Assembly: GCA_030844895.1 (NCBI GenBank)
Contig: CM061226.1
Coordinates: forward strand, 47,748,238-47,812,237
Direction: 5' to 3'
Length of the DNA stretch: 64,000 nt
Source: Ambrosia x helenae
Lineage: Eukaryota; Streptophyta; Magnoliopsida; Asterales; Asteraceae
Shown here: positions 49,691-63,557 of the stretch, piece by piece
Layout: each line of letters starts with the position of its first letter
Position numbering within the stretch: position 1 is the stretch's first letter
Position numbers and translations under genes: made by a program
The notes under the pieces: model-generated
Seen by the model: the letters and a program-made list of their open reading frames with translations, nothing else
Database searches by the model: none
Told to the model about the DNA's origin: nothing

Positions 49691-50204
49691 ATATGGGGCA
49701 TATATGTTATTTACACACTCCTATTATATCTACACACTTATGTCCCTATAGACTACGTATATGGCTATACAGGGCGTATTAGGTCCAATCATTAATGTCA
49801 GGGGAATGTTTTGTAAGTGTTATCTGGCGACTGAGACATATACACTATGTATAGGTCTATACGGGAAGTATAGGCCTCTATGTAGCGTATAAGTCTAGTT
49901 TTATTTTTTGTTACAAACATTTATACAATACCTATAAGGCTCGTATAGGTTTTTAATATATTTTCTAAAACATTTTTATGCAATATCTGTATGGGGCATA
50001 GAGGTCTATATGAAGCGTATAGATTTAGTTTTTTTTATTACAAACATTTTTATAAAATATCTATATGGTCGTATAGGTAAAGTATATGGGACGTATATGT
50101 TAAAAAAATTTATACATCTATATCGGGTGTATATGTGGATGAGGCGTATAGGTATACTTTTTTTACAAACATGTTTATGCAATAGTATACTATCAATACA
50201 TGTT
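49691..50204. repeat. Degenerate GTATAGG/CTATAC repeat, left part
   Basis: Loose repeats of words such as GTCTATATG, GCGTATAGG and ACATTTATACAATA. Resumes at 58830 after the hAT-like element, so the two parts are one array. Confidence 0.75.
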
Positions 50205-50468
50205 AGGGGTGTTCAAAAAACCGAAATCGGAATCCAAATCCGAAAAAACCGATTCGAATTCTTATTCGCATATTTGGATGGATCCGATCCGAATCTGAAT
50301 TACTAATTCAGATTTTCGGATTATTTGGATATCCGAATAAACCGAATAAGCTTCAATTGGGTTTTAGTAAGGGAATGGCCAATTGTTTGAAAATTAGTTC
50401 AACCCATGAGACATGAGGCCAATACTAAACCCTAATTATTTAACATCGCCCGTCTTTATGGACTAATT

Positions 50469-53243
50469 TGTGACACCCGGCACGTTTAGGTTAACATTTT
50501 ATAAAACACATAAGTCTACCTTAGCGAAAAACGTTTTCAAACATACTTAACTAGGTCAGTTAAGTCGTTATGATGGTTCCGGGAATCATCGGGAGTCGTT
50601 ACAATGATCCACGGGATCATTGGGAGTCGGTCCATAACCATGTGAACACGGATTGGCGATTTGTAGAATCGCCGGGTTTAACGCCCACACGTAAATCACG
50701 AGTCCCGGGAATTGGTGAACGGATGGGAACGTGTTAGTTATCATGCATTATGTGCTTACAATCATTATATGACTTGTCGGTATGTGATACGTGTTTATAT
50801 GTGTTAAAATAGTGATTACGTGTAATTGCATGACATTATAGGTGATTAGGCGTAATTGCATGACATTATAGGTGATTACGCGTAATTGCATGACATTATA
50901 GGTGATTACGCGTAATTGCATGTAAATAGGGGTGATTGGTGTAATTGCATGTAAATAAGAGGTGATTAGCCTAATCGCCAGTAAGATGGGCGATTGGAGG
51001 AGTATTTATAGGCGATTGGTCTAATCGCCAGTAGTTACACGCGATTAGATACTCTAATCGTCTGTAGCTACTGCCCAATCGCCTGACGCGTACTAAACGA
51101 CTAGAAACGCCTATAAATACCACCCTTATGTTTTAAAACATCATTTGTGAAACCCTAATACACTCCAATGCCACCCCACACCTTATTCAACCTCTGCAAC
51201 ACGTTTTTGATCAAGAAATCACATTTCCAAGCTTTACATCCCATAATCTTACAATTTCAAGGTGTGTTCTTCATCCCAAACCTTTGTAATGATATTGTTT
51301 TGATCCCTAAAGGTCCAGACCTGGTTTCTAAACATTTGTGTCTTTGAAAACTCATTAAAATCTGTTTCTTTTCAAACCCAAACCTCTATGCTTGTTATGT
51401 GTGATGTATTCATGCAAGATAGGATTTTTATCGTTTAAACATGGGTGTTCTTGTATTATTAATATGTTTCTGATCTAAATGAGTTGATATGATGTTAACC
51501 TAGGAGTTTGAAGGTTCATTGATGTGTATTATTGATATTAGGCGTTTTGACCCGTTTGAATGATCATGGAGGATTAATGATGATACGTTGTGTTTTATTG
51601 ATTGTTTGAGGTTCGGGTTTACTCTACGATTATGCTAGAACAGTAGGATAGTGTCAGACAACGTAATTATGTGATGAAATCTGGATATTTGCCATTTAGG
51701 GTAAGGTTTGCATGTTGATGTGATGTTTACATGCTAACTTATGCTATTTTGGGAAAACGCTTGCATTCGGGATGGCTAGAATGATAAAAAATTAGGGATT
51801 TTTGCTTGAAATAGTTGGATTAATGTTTTGGGTTTGATATTGGGTGTTTCCACATGTTTCGGATCTGATTTGGAAGGTTAAAGGCGCAAAAAGGCGATAC
51901 CGAGCAGCAGGGGCGATTAGGGAACCCTAATCGCCTATAGTAAGGGCGATTGGCCCCAATCGCGTCTGACAGGAGGCGATTGGGGGCCCAATCGCTAGTA
52001 TATCAGGCGATTACACTTCTAATCACCAGTTGACTTTTCCTAATTGCATGTTTGATTCCTAATCGCGTGTACTGTTGTCATATGTGCATTTTAACATCTC
52101 GAAACACGGTTTGACACCTAGGAACATGTTAGGAACCCCGTGACATGTCCAATAACTTAGTTATACGTGTTCAGACTTGTTTATGCATTAATTGGGCATT
52201 ATGCTAGATAGGGTGAATGTTTGCGCATGCTAAGTGTTTAATTGCATATGTTGCATGATATCTTGTATGGGGCTGACACGTGGGATGTCGGGTCACCAAT
52301 GGGATGTTGGGTTTTGTCTGGTTTGGTCGGTTTAACGTTTAAACATGTTTTCAACATATACTGTCACGGTCTGGACAATTGGGGACTGATTAGCCTTCGG
52401 GTTAGTAGTCAACACACTTATGTAAACTCATTGATAGGTCGCCACTAGTTGGGGCTATCACACGCGTGTCGGATCTTTCTTAACACAACAGACGAAACCT
52501 AAGGTGAGTTTCACGGCCCCACTTTTATTAGTTTTGTTTTCGTGGGAGAAACATGCTTACACGCTTTTAACACATGATTTCAAGTTATACTATGGCTATC
52601 TTTATATTACTATACGGCTCATCTAAATCCTAAGGAAACCACTAATACGGGTATGTAGCGAGGAAAATGTGGATAGCGCTATTGGGCCTGACAAACCGCA
52701 CTCGACGGCTGGAGGCCAACGGGTGCATATTGTCTCAAACACACAGGGCCTACCGGGGATAACAGTAGTCTAAGGGGTATCACACAGTAACAAACATAGT
52801 CAGCATCGGTTTCAACCATAGTAGTAATGAACTTAACGCCTAGCTAGCGTTCACACAGCATAGTAGTAACGGTAACAGTTTTCAAAGGATTTACGAAACG
52901 CTTATTATAAAACCTGTGAACTAACCAGCATTTTATGTTGACATCTTTTTGGCATGTTTCTCAGGTTGTTGAGGTAGCAGCATCGAGTCTAGGCGCACGG
53001 AGTCTCACGGCGTCTAGGATTCACTTGCATGTCATTTAGTACTTTCAGACTTTTATGTTTTACTTTTGGTTTGTAATGAAGTTTTACGCTTCCGCAGCGA
53101 TGAATAGATTTTGAAAGCTTAATGGGCAGTGTATGTTGTTTTAAGTATCATATAGTTGTGGTTTGTTGTGCCCGTTGTCTTGGATCCTGGTTTGTCACGC
53201 GCCTCGCGGTAAAACCCCGCACGTGGAATTTCAAGGTGTGACA
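50469..53243 (+). repeat. 5' LTR of element B
   Basis: TATA box at 51112-51119. Upstream: GTAATTGCATGACATTATAG tandem units (50815-50950), then GGCGATTGG/CTAATCGCC palindromes. Downstream block with perfect hairpins at 51890-52075. Donor CTAAG/GTGAGT near 52502 and acceptor TTTCTCAG near 52964. Confidence 0.9.
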
Positions 53244-53908
53244 GATTGGTATCAGAGCCAATGGTTATAGTGAACTAGGACTGCATGTAGAGTCTAGTCT
53301 ATAGCCGAGTCTCACACACATTAGACAGTCACACATATTTACGAGTCGTGTCATTTGGTAAACGTACTAACCTTGTCGGGGTGTCGGTGTCCTCATCACA
53401 CAGTATCGTATTATCTATCTTTGGATTATTTCTATACTTATTCTATCTTCTTCGGGTTTGAAGATGAAGAGGCTTATCGCTTAATACTTGGCAGTAGTGT
53501 ACATTGGAGTGGCTTCGGCACATTCTTGAGATTTTTCCGGGATTTGGATATCTCCCCTCTATGCTCTAATGTACATACTTTCCTACACACACACTATCCT
53601 GCACTAGTACTTGTCATAGTACACCCCTAAGTGATTGTTCACTTTGGGACCTTCCTGCGATAACTGTTTCTTTTAGGAATGTGGGTGTCGGGTGATTGGA
53701 AGTTCTAGCTAGGAGCACGCCTAGAGGACCATGTAGAGAGATTTGTTATTTCGGGTGCACACGGGATCATAAATCGAAATGCATAAAAATCTTGGTGGAC
53801 TTCGAGTTCGGACAGATGATCAGGCTGGAACCCCGTTCTGAATTTGTTTGGCACTAGTAGTTCGATCTAGTAGTGATCCTGAGTATCTTGTTTGTGTTTT
53901 GGCAGAAC

Positions 53909-55267
53909 ATGTCTGGTCGTGCTGGTGGACATACTGGGGGACGTCGTGGTGGCGGTGGTGGTCGCGCAGGCGGTGGTCGAGGTGGTGGTAACATCACTTT
54001 GACACAGGACGAGTTGAATCAGATGATGCAGCAGCAGTTGGGTGTTGCACTAGCTGCTTTCCAGGCTGCTCAGCAGGCCTTTGCCACTACTCCGGTGCAG
54101 GCGGGGACCGCCTACAAGAGATTTAAGGATTGCCAGCCCCACAGCTTCCGAGGTACTTAGGGAGCAGTGGAACTATTGAGGTGGTTAGAAAAGATTGAGT
54201 CACAGCTTCCGAGGTACTTAGGGAGCAGTGGAACTATTGAGGTGGTTAGAAAAGATTGAGTCAGTGTTTGCTTTATGTGAGTGCCCAGCTGCTGATTGGG
54301 TGAAGTTTGCTACGGGAACCTTTGACGGAACTGCTCTAACATGGTGGAACTCCACCACACAGACACTTGGCTTAGGGGAAGCCAACGCTATTCCATGGAC
54401 TGAGTTTGTGTTTAAGTTGCAGGCTGAGTATTGTCCGCGTGAGGAGATCAAGAGGTTGGAACATGAGTGGTGGAATCACAAGATGGTTGGATCTGAGGGT
54501 GAGGAGTACACTATCAGGCGCAACGAACTGGCAGTGTTGTGCCCGGGGTGGCTACACCCTAGTATAAGCGTGTTGAGCAGTACATTGCTGGCTTGGTGCC
54601 AGAGATTGCGGGATTGGTGGCTGCTAGGGAGCCTACTACGATTGCTGAAGCTACTCGGTCAGCTTACAAGATGACCAACATGAAGGTGACTGAAGGTGTG
54701 TTGCCTCCTCGGGGCACTGTTGTGAAGGTTTCTGAGGGTGGTAAGAGGAAGTGGGAGAGTGTGGAAAAGAGTTCAGCCGTTGTTCAGCGACAGTCACAGG
54801 CGAAGAAGGTTGAAGCTTCAGGGTCAGCTTCGGATCAGAAGCAAGGTGGGTATATCGGGAAGAAGCCTAAGTGTGATCATTGTGGGTTTCATCATTTTGG
54901 AAGTTGTGACAGGTTTCGTTGTGAGCGTTTTGATAAGACGGGGCATTTGACAAAGGATTGTAGAGCTAGTTTTCCGGCTAAGTCGGCTCAAGGGACAGGT
55001 GCTACTCCCGCTCTTCGTGAGAATCAGGGTTGCTACAACTGTGGAGAGTCGGGGCACTTCAAGCGAGATTGCCCAAAGTTGAATCAAGCTGGAACAGGGA
55101 CTGCAGGTGGTAGTGGTGGAAACAAAGAGGGTGACGGTCGGGCTACTCGTACTTACGCTTACGTCGTCGGTGCGAGGGAGAACCAGGTGGATCCTGATAC
55201 TGTTACCGGTAAGTTTTCTTTTCTATCCTTCATTATACTTTGGTTTCATTCTTACTCGTACCGTTAA
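53909..55267 (+). pseudogene. Gag of element B, disrupted
   Basis: Starts MSGRAGGHTGGRRGGG, a Gly/Arg-rich head like that of the intact Gag but without its intron. It then has the Gag core (WLEKIESVFALC, LTWWNSTTQTLG), a degenerate first knuckle (CERFDKTGHLTKDC) and a good second one (CYNCGESGHFKRDC), ending at DPDTVTG followed by a short unrelated tail. Lesions: TAG at 54158, a 61-bp tandem duplication (54140-54200 and 54201-54261) that shifts frame, and a frameshift near 54545. Confidence 0.9.
54140..54261 (+). repeat. 61-bp tandem duplication in gag B
   Basis: Two identical adjacent copies beginning CACAGCTTCCGAGG. The length is not a multiple of three, so it destroys the frame. Identity of the copies implies a recent slip or an assembly artefact. 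Confidence 0.9.
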
Positions 55268-55692
55268 GCGTTTCGTATCCATTGAGTGTTTCGGTTTTTG
55301 ACCTGGCCATCATTTTACGTTCATTAGTTGATGTGGGCCCGTTGGAGATTCTACTTGGACGGTACCGGTGCTTATACCGATCACAGTAGTCTCCATTAGG
55401 CCTTCGATCAGGATGAGTTTTCTGTCTTGTGTTCACCTTAGGGGGGGGGTTCCCCAGCGGTTGTTATCACCTTTCGTTCATGATCCTCGTTTCATTTGTA
55501 TTTCGGGGAAGCGTTACTTGGGTATATGCTTAGGTCGGCACTCATTACTATTGAAGCTGAGTGAATCTCGGGACGAGATTTCTTTCAACAGGGGGATGAT
55601 GTGACGACCGAGAAAAATTTTTCTTTTTATCGCTTCGTTCTCTTTTACTTCGGGAAATTTTCGGGACGAAAATTCTTTCAACAGGGGAATGA
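55268..55692 (+). other. Pol remnant and tandem polypurine tracts of element B
   Basis: RNase H remnant near 55372-55390 (YTDHSSL in one frame), then two polypurine tracts AACAGGGGGATGATG and AACAGGGGAATGATG, 93 bp apart, before TGTGAC at 55600 and TGTGAG at 55693. Confidence 0.75.
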
Positions 55693-58437
55693 TGTGAGAC
55701 CCGACACGTTTAGGTTAACATTTTATAAAACACATAAGTCTACCTTAGCGAAAAACGTTTTCAAACATACTTAACTAGGTCAGTTAAGTCGTTATGATGG
55801 TTCCGGGAATCATCGGGAGTCGTTACAATGATCCACGGGATCATTGGGAGTCGGTCCATAACCATGTGAACACGGATTGGCAATTTGTAGAATCGCCGGG
55901 TTTAACGCGCACACACAAATCTCGAGTCCCGAGAATTGGTGAACGGATGGGAACGTGTTAGTTATCATGCATTATGTGCTTACAATCATTATATGACTTG
56001 TCGGTATGTGAATACGTGTTTATATGTGTTAAAATAGTGATTACGTGTAATTGCATGACATTATAGGTGATTACGCGTAATTGCATGACATTATAAGTGA
56101 TTACGCGTAATTGCATGTAAATAGGGGGTGATTGTTGTAATTGCGTATAAATAAGGGGTGATTAGCCTAATCTCCAGTAAGATGGGCGATTGGAGGAGTA
56201 TTTATAGGCGATTGGTCTAATAGCCAGTAGTTACACGTGATTAGACACTCTAATCGCCTGTAGCTGCTGCCCAATCACCTGACGCGTACTAAATGACTAG
56301 AAACGCCTATAAATATCACCCTTATGTTTTAAAACATCACTTGTGAAACCCTAATACACCCCAAAGCCACCCCACACCTTATTCAACCTCTGCAACACGT
56401 TTTTGATCAAGAAATCACATTTCCAAGCTTTACATCCCATAATCTTACAATTTCAAGGTGTGTTCTTCATCCCAAACCTTTGTAATGATATTTTTTTGAT
56501 CCCTAAAGGTCAAGACCTGGTTTCTAAACATTTGTGTCTTTGAAAACTCATTAAAATCAGTTTCTAAACAAACCCAAACCTCTATGCTTGTTATGTGTGA
56601 TGTATTCATGCAAGATAGGATTTTTATCATTTAAACATGGGTGTTCTTGTATTATTAATATGTTTCTGATCTAAATGAGTTGATATGATGTTAACTTAGG
56701 AGTTTGAAGGTTCATTGATGTGTATTATTGATATTAGGCGTTTTGACCCGTTTGAATGATCATGGAGGATTAATGATGATATGTTGTGTTTTTATTGATT
56801 GTTTGAGGTTAGGGTTTACTCTAGGATGATGCTAGAACAGTAGGATAGTGTCGGACAACGTCATTATGTGATGAAATCTGGATATTTGCCATTTGGGGTA
56901 TGGTTTGCATGTTGATGTGATGTTTGCATGCTAAGTTATGCTATTTTGGGAAAACGCTTGCATTCGGGACGGCTAGAATGATAATAAATTAGGGTTTTTT
57001 GCTTGAAATAGTTGGATTAATGTTTTGGGTTTGATATTGGGTGTTTCCACATGTTTCAGATCTGATTTGGAAGGCTAAACGCGCAAAAAGGCGATACAGA
57101 GCAGCAGGGGAGATTTGGGGACCCTAATCGCCTATAGTAAGGGCGATTGGCCCCAATCGCGTGTGACGGGAGGCAAATGGGAGCCCAATCGCTAGTATGT
57201 CAGGCGATACACTTCTAATCACCAGTTGACTTTTCCTAATTGCATGTTTGATTCCTAATCGCGTGTACTACTGTCATATGTGCATTTTAACATCCCGAAA
57301 CACGGTTTGACACCTAGGAACATGTTAGGAACCCCGTGACATGTCCAATAACTTAGTTATACGTGTTCGGACTTGTTTATGCGTTAATTAGCCATTATGC
57401 TAGATAGGGTGAATATTTGCGCATGCTAAGTGTTTAATTGCATATGTTGCATGATATCTTGTATGGGGCTAACACGTGGGATGTCGGGTCCAAAATGGGA
57501 TGTCAGGTTTTGTTTGGTTTGGTCGGTTTAACGTTTAAACATGTTTTCAACATACACGGTCACGGTCTGGACAATTGGGGACTGATTAGCCTTCGGGTTA
57601 GTAGTCAACACACGTATGTAAACTCATTGATAGGTCGCCACTAGTTGGGGCTATCACACGCGTGTCGGATCTTTCTTAACACAACAGACGCAACCTAAGG
57701 TGAGTTTCACGGCCCAACTTTTATTAGTTTTGTTTTCGAGGGAGAAACATGCTTACACACTTTTAACACATGATTTCAAGTTATACTATGGCTATCTTTA
57801 TATTACTATACGGCTCATCTAAGTCCCAAGGAAATCACTAATACGGGTATGTAGCGGGGAAAATGTGGATAGCGCTATTGGGCCTGACAAACCCCACTCG
57901 ACGGCTGGAGGCCGGCGGGTGCATATTGTCTCAAACACACAGGGCCTACCAGGGATGACGGTAGTACGAGGGGTATCACACAATAACAAACACAGTCAGC
58001 AATGGTTTCAACGTAGTAGTAATTAACTTAACGCCTAGCTAGCGTTCACACAACATAGTAGTAACGGTAACGGTTTTTAAAGGATTTACGAAACGCTTAT
58101 TATAAAACCTGTGAACTCACCAGCATTTTATGTTGACATCTTTTTGGCATGTTTCTCAGGTTGTTGAGGTAGCAGCATTGAGTCTAGGCGCACGGAGTCT
58201 CACGACGTCTAAGATTACTTGCATGTCATTTAGTACTTTCAGACTTTTATGTTTTACTTCTGGTTTGTAATAAAGTTTTACGTTTCCGCAGCGATGAATA
58301 GATTTTGAAAACTTAATGGGCAGTGTATGTTGGTTTAAGTATCATATAGTTGTCGTTTGTTGTGACCATTGTCTTGGATCCTGGTTTGTCACGCGCCTCG
58401 CGGTAAAATTCCGCACGTGGAATTTGAAGGTGTGACA
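55693..58437 (+). repeat. 3' LTR of element B
   Basis: Starts TGTGAGACCCGACACG, ends AAGGTGTGACA. TATA-like TATAAATA at 56308-56315. It has fewer GTAATTGCATG units than the 5' LTR, so the array changed copy number after insertion. Confidence 0.9.
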
Positions 58438-58829
58438 TAATTAGTGTCACATTTCATGATGTTTGATTTTGTGTTCAAGACTATGTTTTAAAGTTTGATT
58501 TTGTGTTTAAGTTTACGTTTTGAAGACTATATTTTGAAGTTTGAACTTTGTATTTATGTTTAAGACTAATATCTATTTTCGCTTTTGTATGTTTATTGAA
58601 TTCAAATTAATAAAATGTTAGGAACCATAAATTAGGGAAAATAAAAAAATGAAAAATCATTTAGTTTAATTTGGATTATTCGGATATCCGTTCGGATTAT
58701 TCGGATTTATTTGATCCGAATTGAATTCGGATGAATTTGGATCAGATGAGTATACATCCAATTCGGATCGGATTTTGGATAGGTTCCTAAAATTTAAAAA
58801 TCCGAATAATTCAATCCAATGAACACCCA

Positions 58830-59859
58830 TACTACAAGCCTATATGGGACACATACTACAAGTGTAGATCTATACGAGATCTATACTTCACCCGTAGGCC
58901 TATACGAGATCTATACTACACCCATAGGCCTATACAGGATCTACACTACACTTTTAGCCCTATACGGGACCTATTTACACCTATACTAGACTGTATTATA
59001 CAAAACGATAATAAACGTTATGATACTATAGTATATTATACGATAGCTACACTGCAATTATAGGCCTATGCATGATTTATACTATAACTCACAGGCCTAT
59101 ACGAGACCTATACTACACTCATAGTCCAATATGAGGCCTATATGAGACCTAAGCTACACACATAAGCTATATGAGGTCTAAACAGGACATATACTACACT
59201 CATATATGAGGTCTATACTGGACCAATACTACACTTGTAGGACTATACGAGACCTAAATTACACGCATAGGCCTATACATGACTTATCCTACACTTATAG
59301 TAGACTATAACATACAATACGATATTATATTATACTATAGTATACTATGAATATATATACTTTATCTATAGGCCTTTACGGGACCTATACTACACTCATA
59401 GGTCTATATGCGTTCGATACTACTCTTATAGGCTTATATAGAACCTATAAGAAATACCCTCATTAGCCTATATGAAGCCTATACTAGACCTATACTACTA
59501 CACCCATATGCCTATATGAGGTCTACACGAGACCTATACTACACTCATAAGCCTATTTGAGGCTTCTACGGGGACTACACTTGTATGCCTATACAAAAAC
59601 TATACTACACCCATAGGTCTATACGGAAACTATACCATACCTACAGTAGGCTATACGGTACAAAATAACAGTATACAATACGATAGTATACTTTCAATGT
59701 CTATATTACACCTGCAGGCCCATAGAATACTATAGTATACTTTCAATGCGTATTTTAGGCATATAACTATACTACAAAATGTTTTGTGTAAAAAAAAATG
59801 AATTAATAAAAATAGGCCTATACGCATGGTAATTTATGCAAACTTATAAGCTACCTATA
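58830..59859. repeat. Degenerate CCTATAC repeat, right part
   Basis: About 1 kb of loose repeats around TATACGGGACCTATAC, CTACACTCATAGG and similar words, with irregular spacing of roughly 30-45 bp. No gene is seen. Confidence 0.75.
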
Positions 59860-62562
59860 TGTCACACCCCGTATTTTCAGGTTCCTACTTTAACTAAACT
59901 CTAGTTAACTTTACTTACATTCATGGCATCTTACTTAACTAGGGTTAGTTAGGTGAGTCACACGTTGCACAGTTATAGACTAGTAACTGCATAACGGATG
60001 TAATTTGGGGAATTACCAAACTACGTACACGAGTATCGAACCCTGAACGTAGGTGAATTGAGAAAATAGATAATTGTGAATTAATTGTTTGATATTAATT
60101 GCAATTACGTGTTTTTGTGAATCTATGTGTAAACTGTTATGTGATTACGTGAATTTAAACCGAACGTGTTATTAAACTCGTAACCGATGAACCGTTAGGA
60201 TGGTTGGGGTCTAAATAGATGGGGTTGCGCTTGGTATGGTCCCAAATAATGAAAACATCAAAGAAAACGTACAATACACTGAACTGGGCCGCTCGAAACA
60301 GGCCTGGTCAAATTGAACGGCCGTTCACTTTGGCTGAACGGCCGTTCGGCGGGCCCAGACGAGTGAAACCGACTTAATAACCTATTTGAGCGACCTTAAT
60401 TAGCCTCATGCTTCTCATAACCACAACCCTAATCGTCCATAACACCCCCCATATGAAAAATATAACCTCATACACTTGCTAAGGCTCGAGAATATCATTC
60501 GGGAAGGATTACAGTTGCTCGGTTTGATTGTTTGAAGAGCCGTAGGTATAATCTTTGATTTCTTGTGTTTTAATCTTATCTATTATGCTTTGAAACATCA
60601 TAAACGAGTTTTTCCAGATCTGATACAAGTTTATAAAGATTAAAACTTGGGTTTTCTAATAGATTAACATGATAAACATTAAGATTTATGATGGTTATAT
60701 GATTAGGTTTGCATGTTAGTGTATGTTGTTGATTGTTGAACATCTAGGGTTTATAGATGATTATGTTCATGATGCATCTTGCATGTTTTGGTCATGTTAA
60801 TGTATGATAGCTCATGTGTGATGATTAATTGAGGTTCTTGATCAATAATATACACCTAGGGTATGATATAGTTGAGAATATTGCATGATTTAAAATCTGA
60901 CATATTGCATGTAACAAATTGTAGGCTCTGTAACTTGACTTAAAAGTATTGGTTTTGATTGATTATTATTATGCGCATGTTCTACATGGTCTTAGGTTTC
61001 TGGAATGGGTAAAATCATGCGGTTCGATTGTCGTTTGATATGTTTTTTGGAATTTTATTCGAATAAAGATCTAAACTGATTTTCGGATTAAAAACATGGG
61101 TCAACTTTAATCGGCTATAACTTGATTTTTATAAAGAGTTAGGTCGTGAAATTTGGTAACTAGGTTGATATGGGAATAATTTGGCTTTTCCAAGTGGATT
61201 CATCCCATTTGGTTGAATACACATTTTTTGTATTTTTTATCGTAAGCTGAGCTGATGTGAAAGTTTTTCAAACCTAGTCGTAGTGTGTGATTTTTCATAA
61301 TTTTTCAACAACGTTTTGATGCGAAAAAAAATAGTAGAATGACGACTGGACTCCTAGGAATATTCAGTAAAAGTTTGGGAGTCTAATTCATTGTGTAGAT
61401 ATTTTTAATAAAATCGTTTCTGTAGTGCATAATCTGTCCTGAAAACGCAGATTGTGATATATGTGTATATGTGCTTAATTGGAGCCTCGTATGACTTGAT
61501 TTTGACGTGATATTGCATGTACACTTATATGAGATGTAAATGACGCATATGATTGATAATAAACATAACGTTCACCAACGGGTTCGTAGGGTCTACTTGT
61601 GCATATAGTTACGATAGGTGTCACTTAAACGTTTTCGCATAAATTAACGTCATGGACAAACGAGTTATATGGTGTATCGTGTATACACATGTACTCACAT
61701 AGTGACACATATAATAGGGAATCATTAGCGAGTCTATATTTCTTATTTGGAGTTGGATTTAGCACTCAACGCAACCTAAGGTGAGTTTCACTACTCTTTT
61801 CCCAAAAGCATGCGTCTCGGGTTTGAGATTGATTTCTAAACTTTTCTAGTCCGGTTTGAGACTACATTTACATCCCGGGTTTTGGGGTGCTTTGGTTCAC
61901 AGGGTGAATCGGGTTTTACTAATTCATGTCTTTGTCCTTATGAACTAAACCATACTCTATCATTGAAGTCCTTCTTTATACCGAATGATTTGACGGGTTG
62001 GCAAGCGGGTTATTAGTTGATAGTGCTATTAGGTTTCTTCACAAACCTCACATCGTGCTGGGAGCATGGGTGTGAACTATAACTTAACATTTATTATCAT
62101 TGTTGATAGGCAATGGTGCAAGGCACTTTGTTCACTGTTGTGAGAGCTCGTTGTTTAGTAGTTCAGTATGCCTGTGTTTAGTTATCATGAGTGGGTTAGC
62201 TACCCCTGGCATGTGGTGAATTAGCGGTTACGTGGTTTTGGAAACCTACGCATTTACTTACTCATTTACTTTGCTTTGTGAACTCACCAACTTTATGTTG
62301 ACACACACTAGCATGCTTTTGCAGGTCGCTAGATTTGGAGCACTGTAGGTCATGCATCATTGAGTCGTGGGATATTCAACATTATTAAACTTATACTTTA
62401 TTAATTATTTGGTTTTGCATATGGGCGCGTTGTTTTGCGCAAGAATTAAAAACGGTTATGTTTGGTTTACGCTTCCGCAACTTAATTAAACTTTTGATTA
62501 AACGTTAAATCAGATTTTTGAAAACGAACTAAATGGTTTGGGCATTTAGAGTCGTTCTTATT
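59860..62562 (+). repeat. Diverged Tekay-like LTR, interrupted at its right
   Basis: Starts TGTCACACCCCG. It keeps the Tekay-LTR order on the plus strand: a U3 palindrome pair GAACGGCCGTTC (60313-60350), donor CTAAG/GTGAGTTTCAC near 61779, acceptor TTTTGCAG/GTCGCTAG near 62324, and an ACGCTTCCGCAA segment. The right end is not seen because a family-2 LTR begins at 62563. Confidence 0.65.
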
Positions 62563-62652
62563 GTAACATTCGCATTTAATAATTATACGTTACGTATAAT
62601 TTGGATTAAACGACAAGTTCTATTATTAAAATTTACATTTAATTATTTTGTA

Positions 62653-62689
<37 letters not shown>

Positions 62690-62879
62690 ATTTATAATAA
62701 ATACTAAATATATATATATATATAAACTGATTATTTGTGATTAGTCTTACCCAACCCAGCAGGCCCAATCAGACTTTAACCCAACTGAGAACAAATACCC
62801 GGCCCACCCAGCCAAGCCCAACACCCTCACCCCATTTACCCTGTTTAACAAAAAAAAAAGAAAAAAAAGGGGGCTGCTT

Positions 62880-62950
62880 CATCTGAGGCTCGAACCGGAG
62901 CCACACCACAAACACCCACACGTCCCCACCAATTGAGCCACAGCTCATCT
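62880..62950 (-). other. tRNA-like cassette (antisense to its LTR)
   Basis: On the minus strand: A box TGGCTCAATTGG (complement of 62929-62940) and B box GGTTCGAGCC (complement of 62887-62896). Lies upstream of the TATA box, like the cassette at 37403-37488. Confidence 0.7.
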
Positions 62951-63557
62951 TGTGAATATTTATGGTTATTATTATATAAAATCCACCCTCTCTGTCTTTC
63001 TCCTTCGACGAGCAGCAGCAGCAAACAAAGAAGAATCCATCTTTGACCAAATCTAATTAACATCAATAACTCGTAATTGATCCAAGAATGGAATGATTGT
63101 GTGATTATCGGTCATATGCGCGTCCTTTACCCATTGATTCGTGGTCAAACATGCCGGATTTCAAGCTATTACACGCGTCAAACATTAACAACGGGTCAAA
63201 ACTTGCCAAATCGAACACCAATCCTTTGTCCTATAAATTGAATGTTGCTGGACCATCTAATCTCGCCGAATAACCTTTCCCAATCCCCAATTCCTCATAA
63301 AAATTCTCTGCTCTTGGTGTTTAATCGAGTTTTCTTGGCTTCGGGTCTTGACCGCTCGTTTTTTATCAATTCAGTTTGGTATGTTGGATTTTCTTTATGG
63401 ATTTTGTCCATCGGCTATCAACAAGCAATAACCCCATGATGAATCGGGGTATTGCTTGTTAAATCGTTCGATTGCAGATTCTAGGGCTCGATTTCAATTA
63501 TTTGGGGAAGAACACGTCTGAAATGTTTAGTATTTATTTTATATAAACCACAACCAA

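Larger units (their letters stand above)
50469..58437 (+). mobile_element. Gag-only Tekay derivative B (TR-GAG type)
   Basis: Perfect TAATT duplication (50464-50468 and 58438-58442). 5' LTR 50469-53243, primer-binding site TGGTATCAGAGCC at 53247, leader, gag from 53909, RNase H remnant, two polypurine tracts, 3' LTR 55693-58437. Protease, reverse transcriptase and integrase are absent, and the pol deletion has the same edges as in element A. The LTRs are close to each other in length (2,775 and 2,745 bp) and similar by eye. Confidence 0.92.
50205..58829. mobile_element. hAT-like non-autonomous element, split by element B
   Basis: Left end AGGGGTGTTCAAAAAACCG, right end TTCAATCCAATGAACACCC; inverted terminal core GGGTGTTCA. 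Pieces 50205-50468 and 58443-58829 total about 650 bp. Subterminal GGATATCCGAAT-like words repeat near both ends. This terminus type is typical of plant hAT MITEs. No transposase and no convincing 8-bp duplication is seen. Confidence 0.65.

Noticed and set aside
49174..49701. 175-codon Pro/His-rich ORF
   Set aside because: It is a translation of the G-rich minisatellite running into an LTR end; overlapping frames give equally long Gly- or His-rich ORFs.
50197..58838. 8-bp target duplication of the hAT-like element
   Set aside because: The flanks share only a few bases; no convincing match.
62769..63066. ORFs over the LTR start region
   Set aside because: They include an A-run and the antisense tRNA-like cassette; composition is not protein-like.
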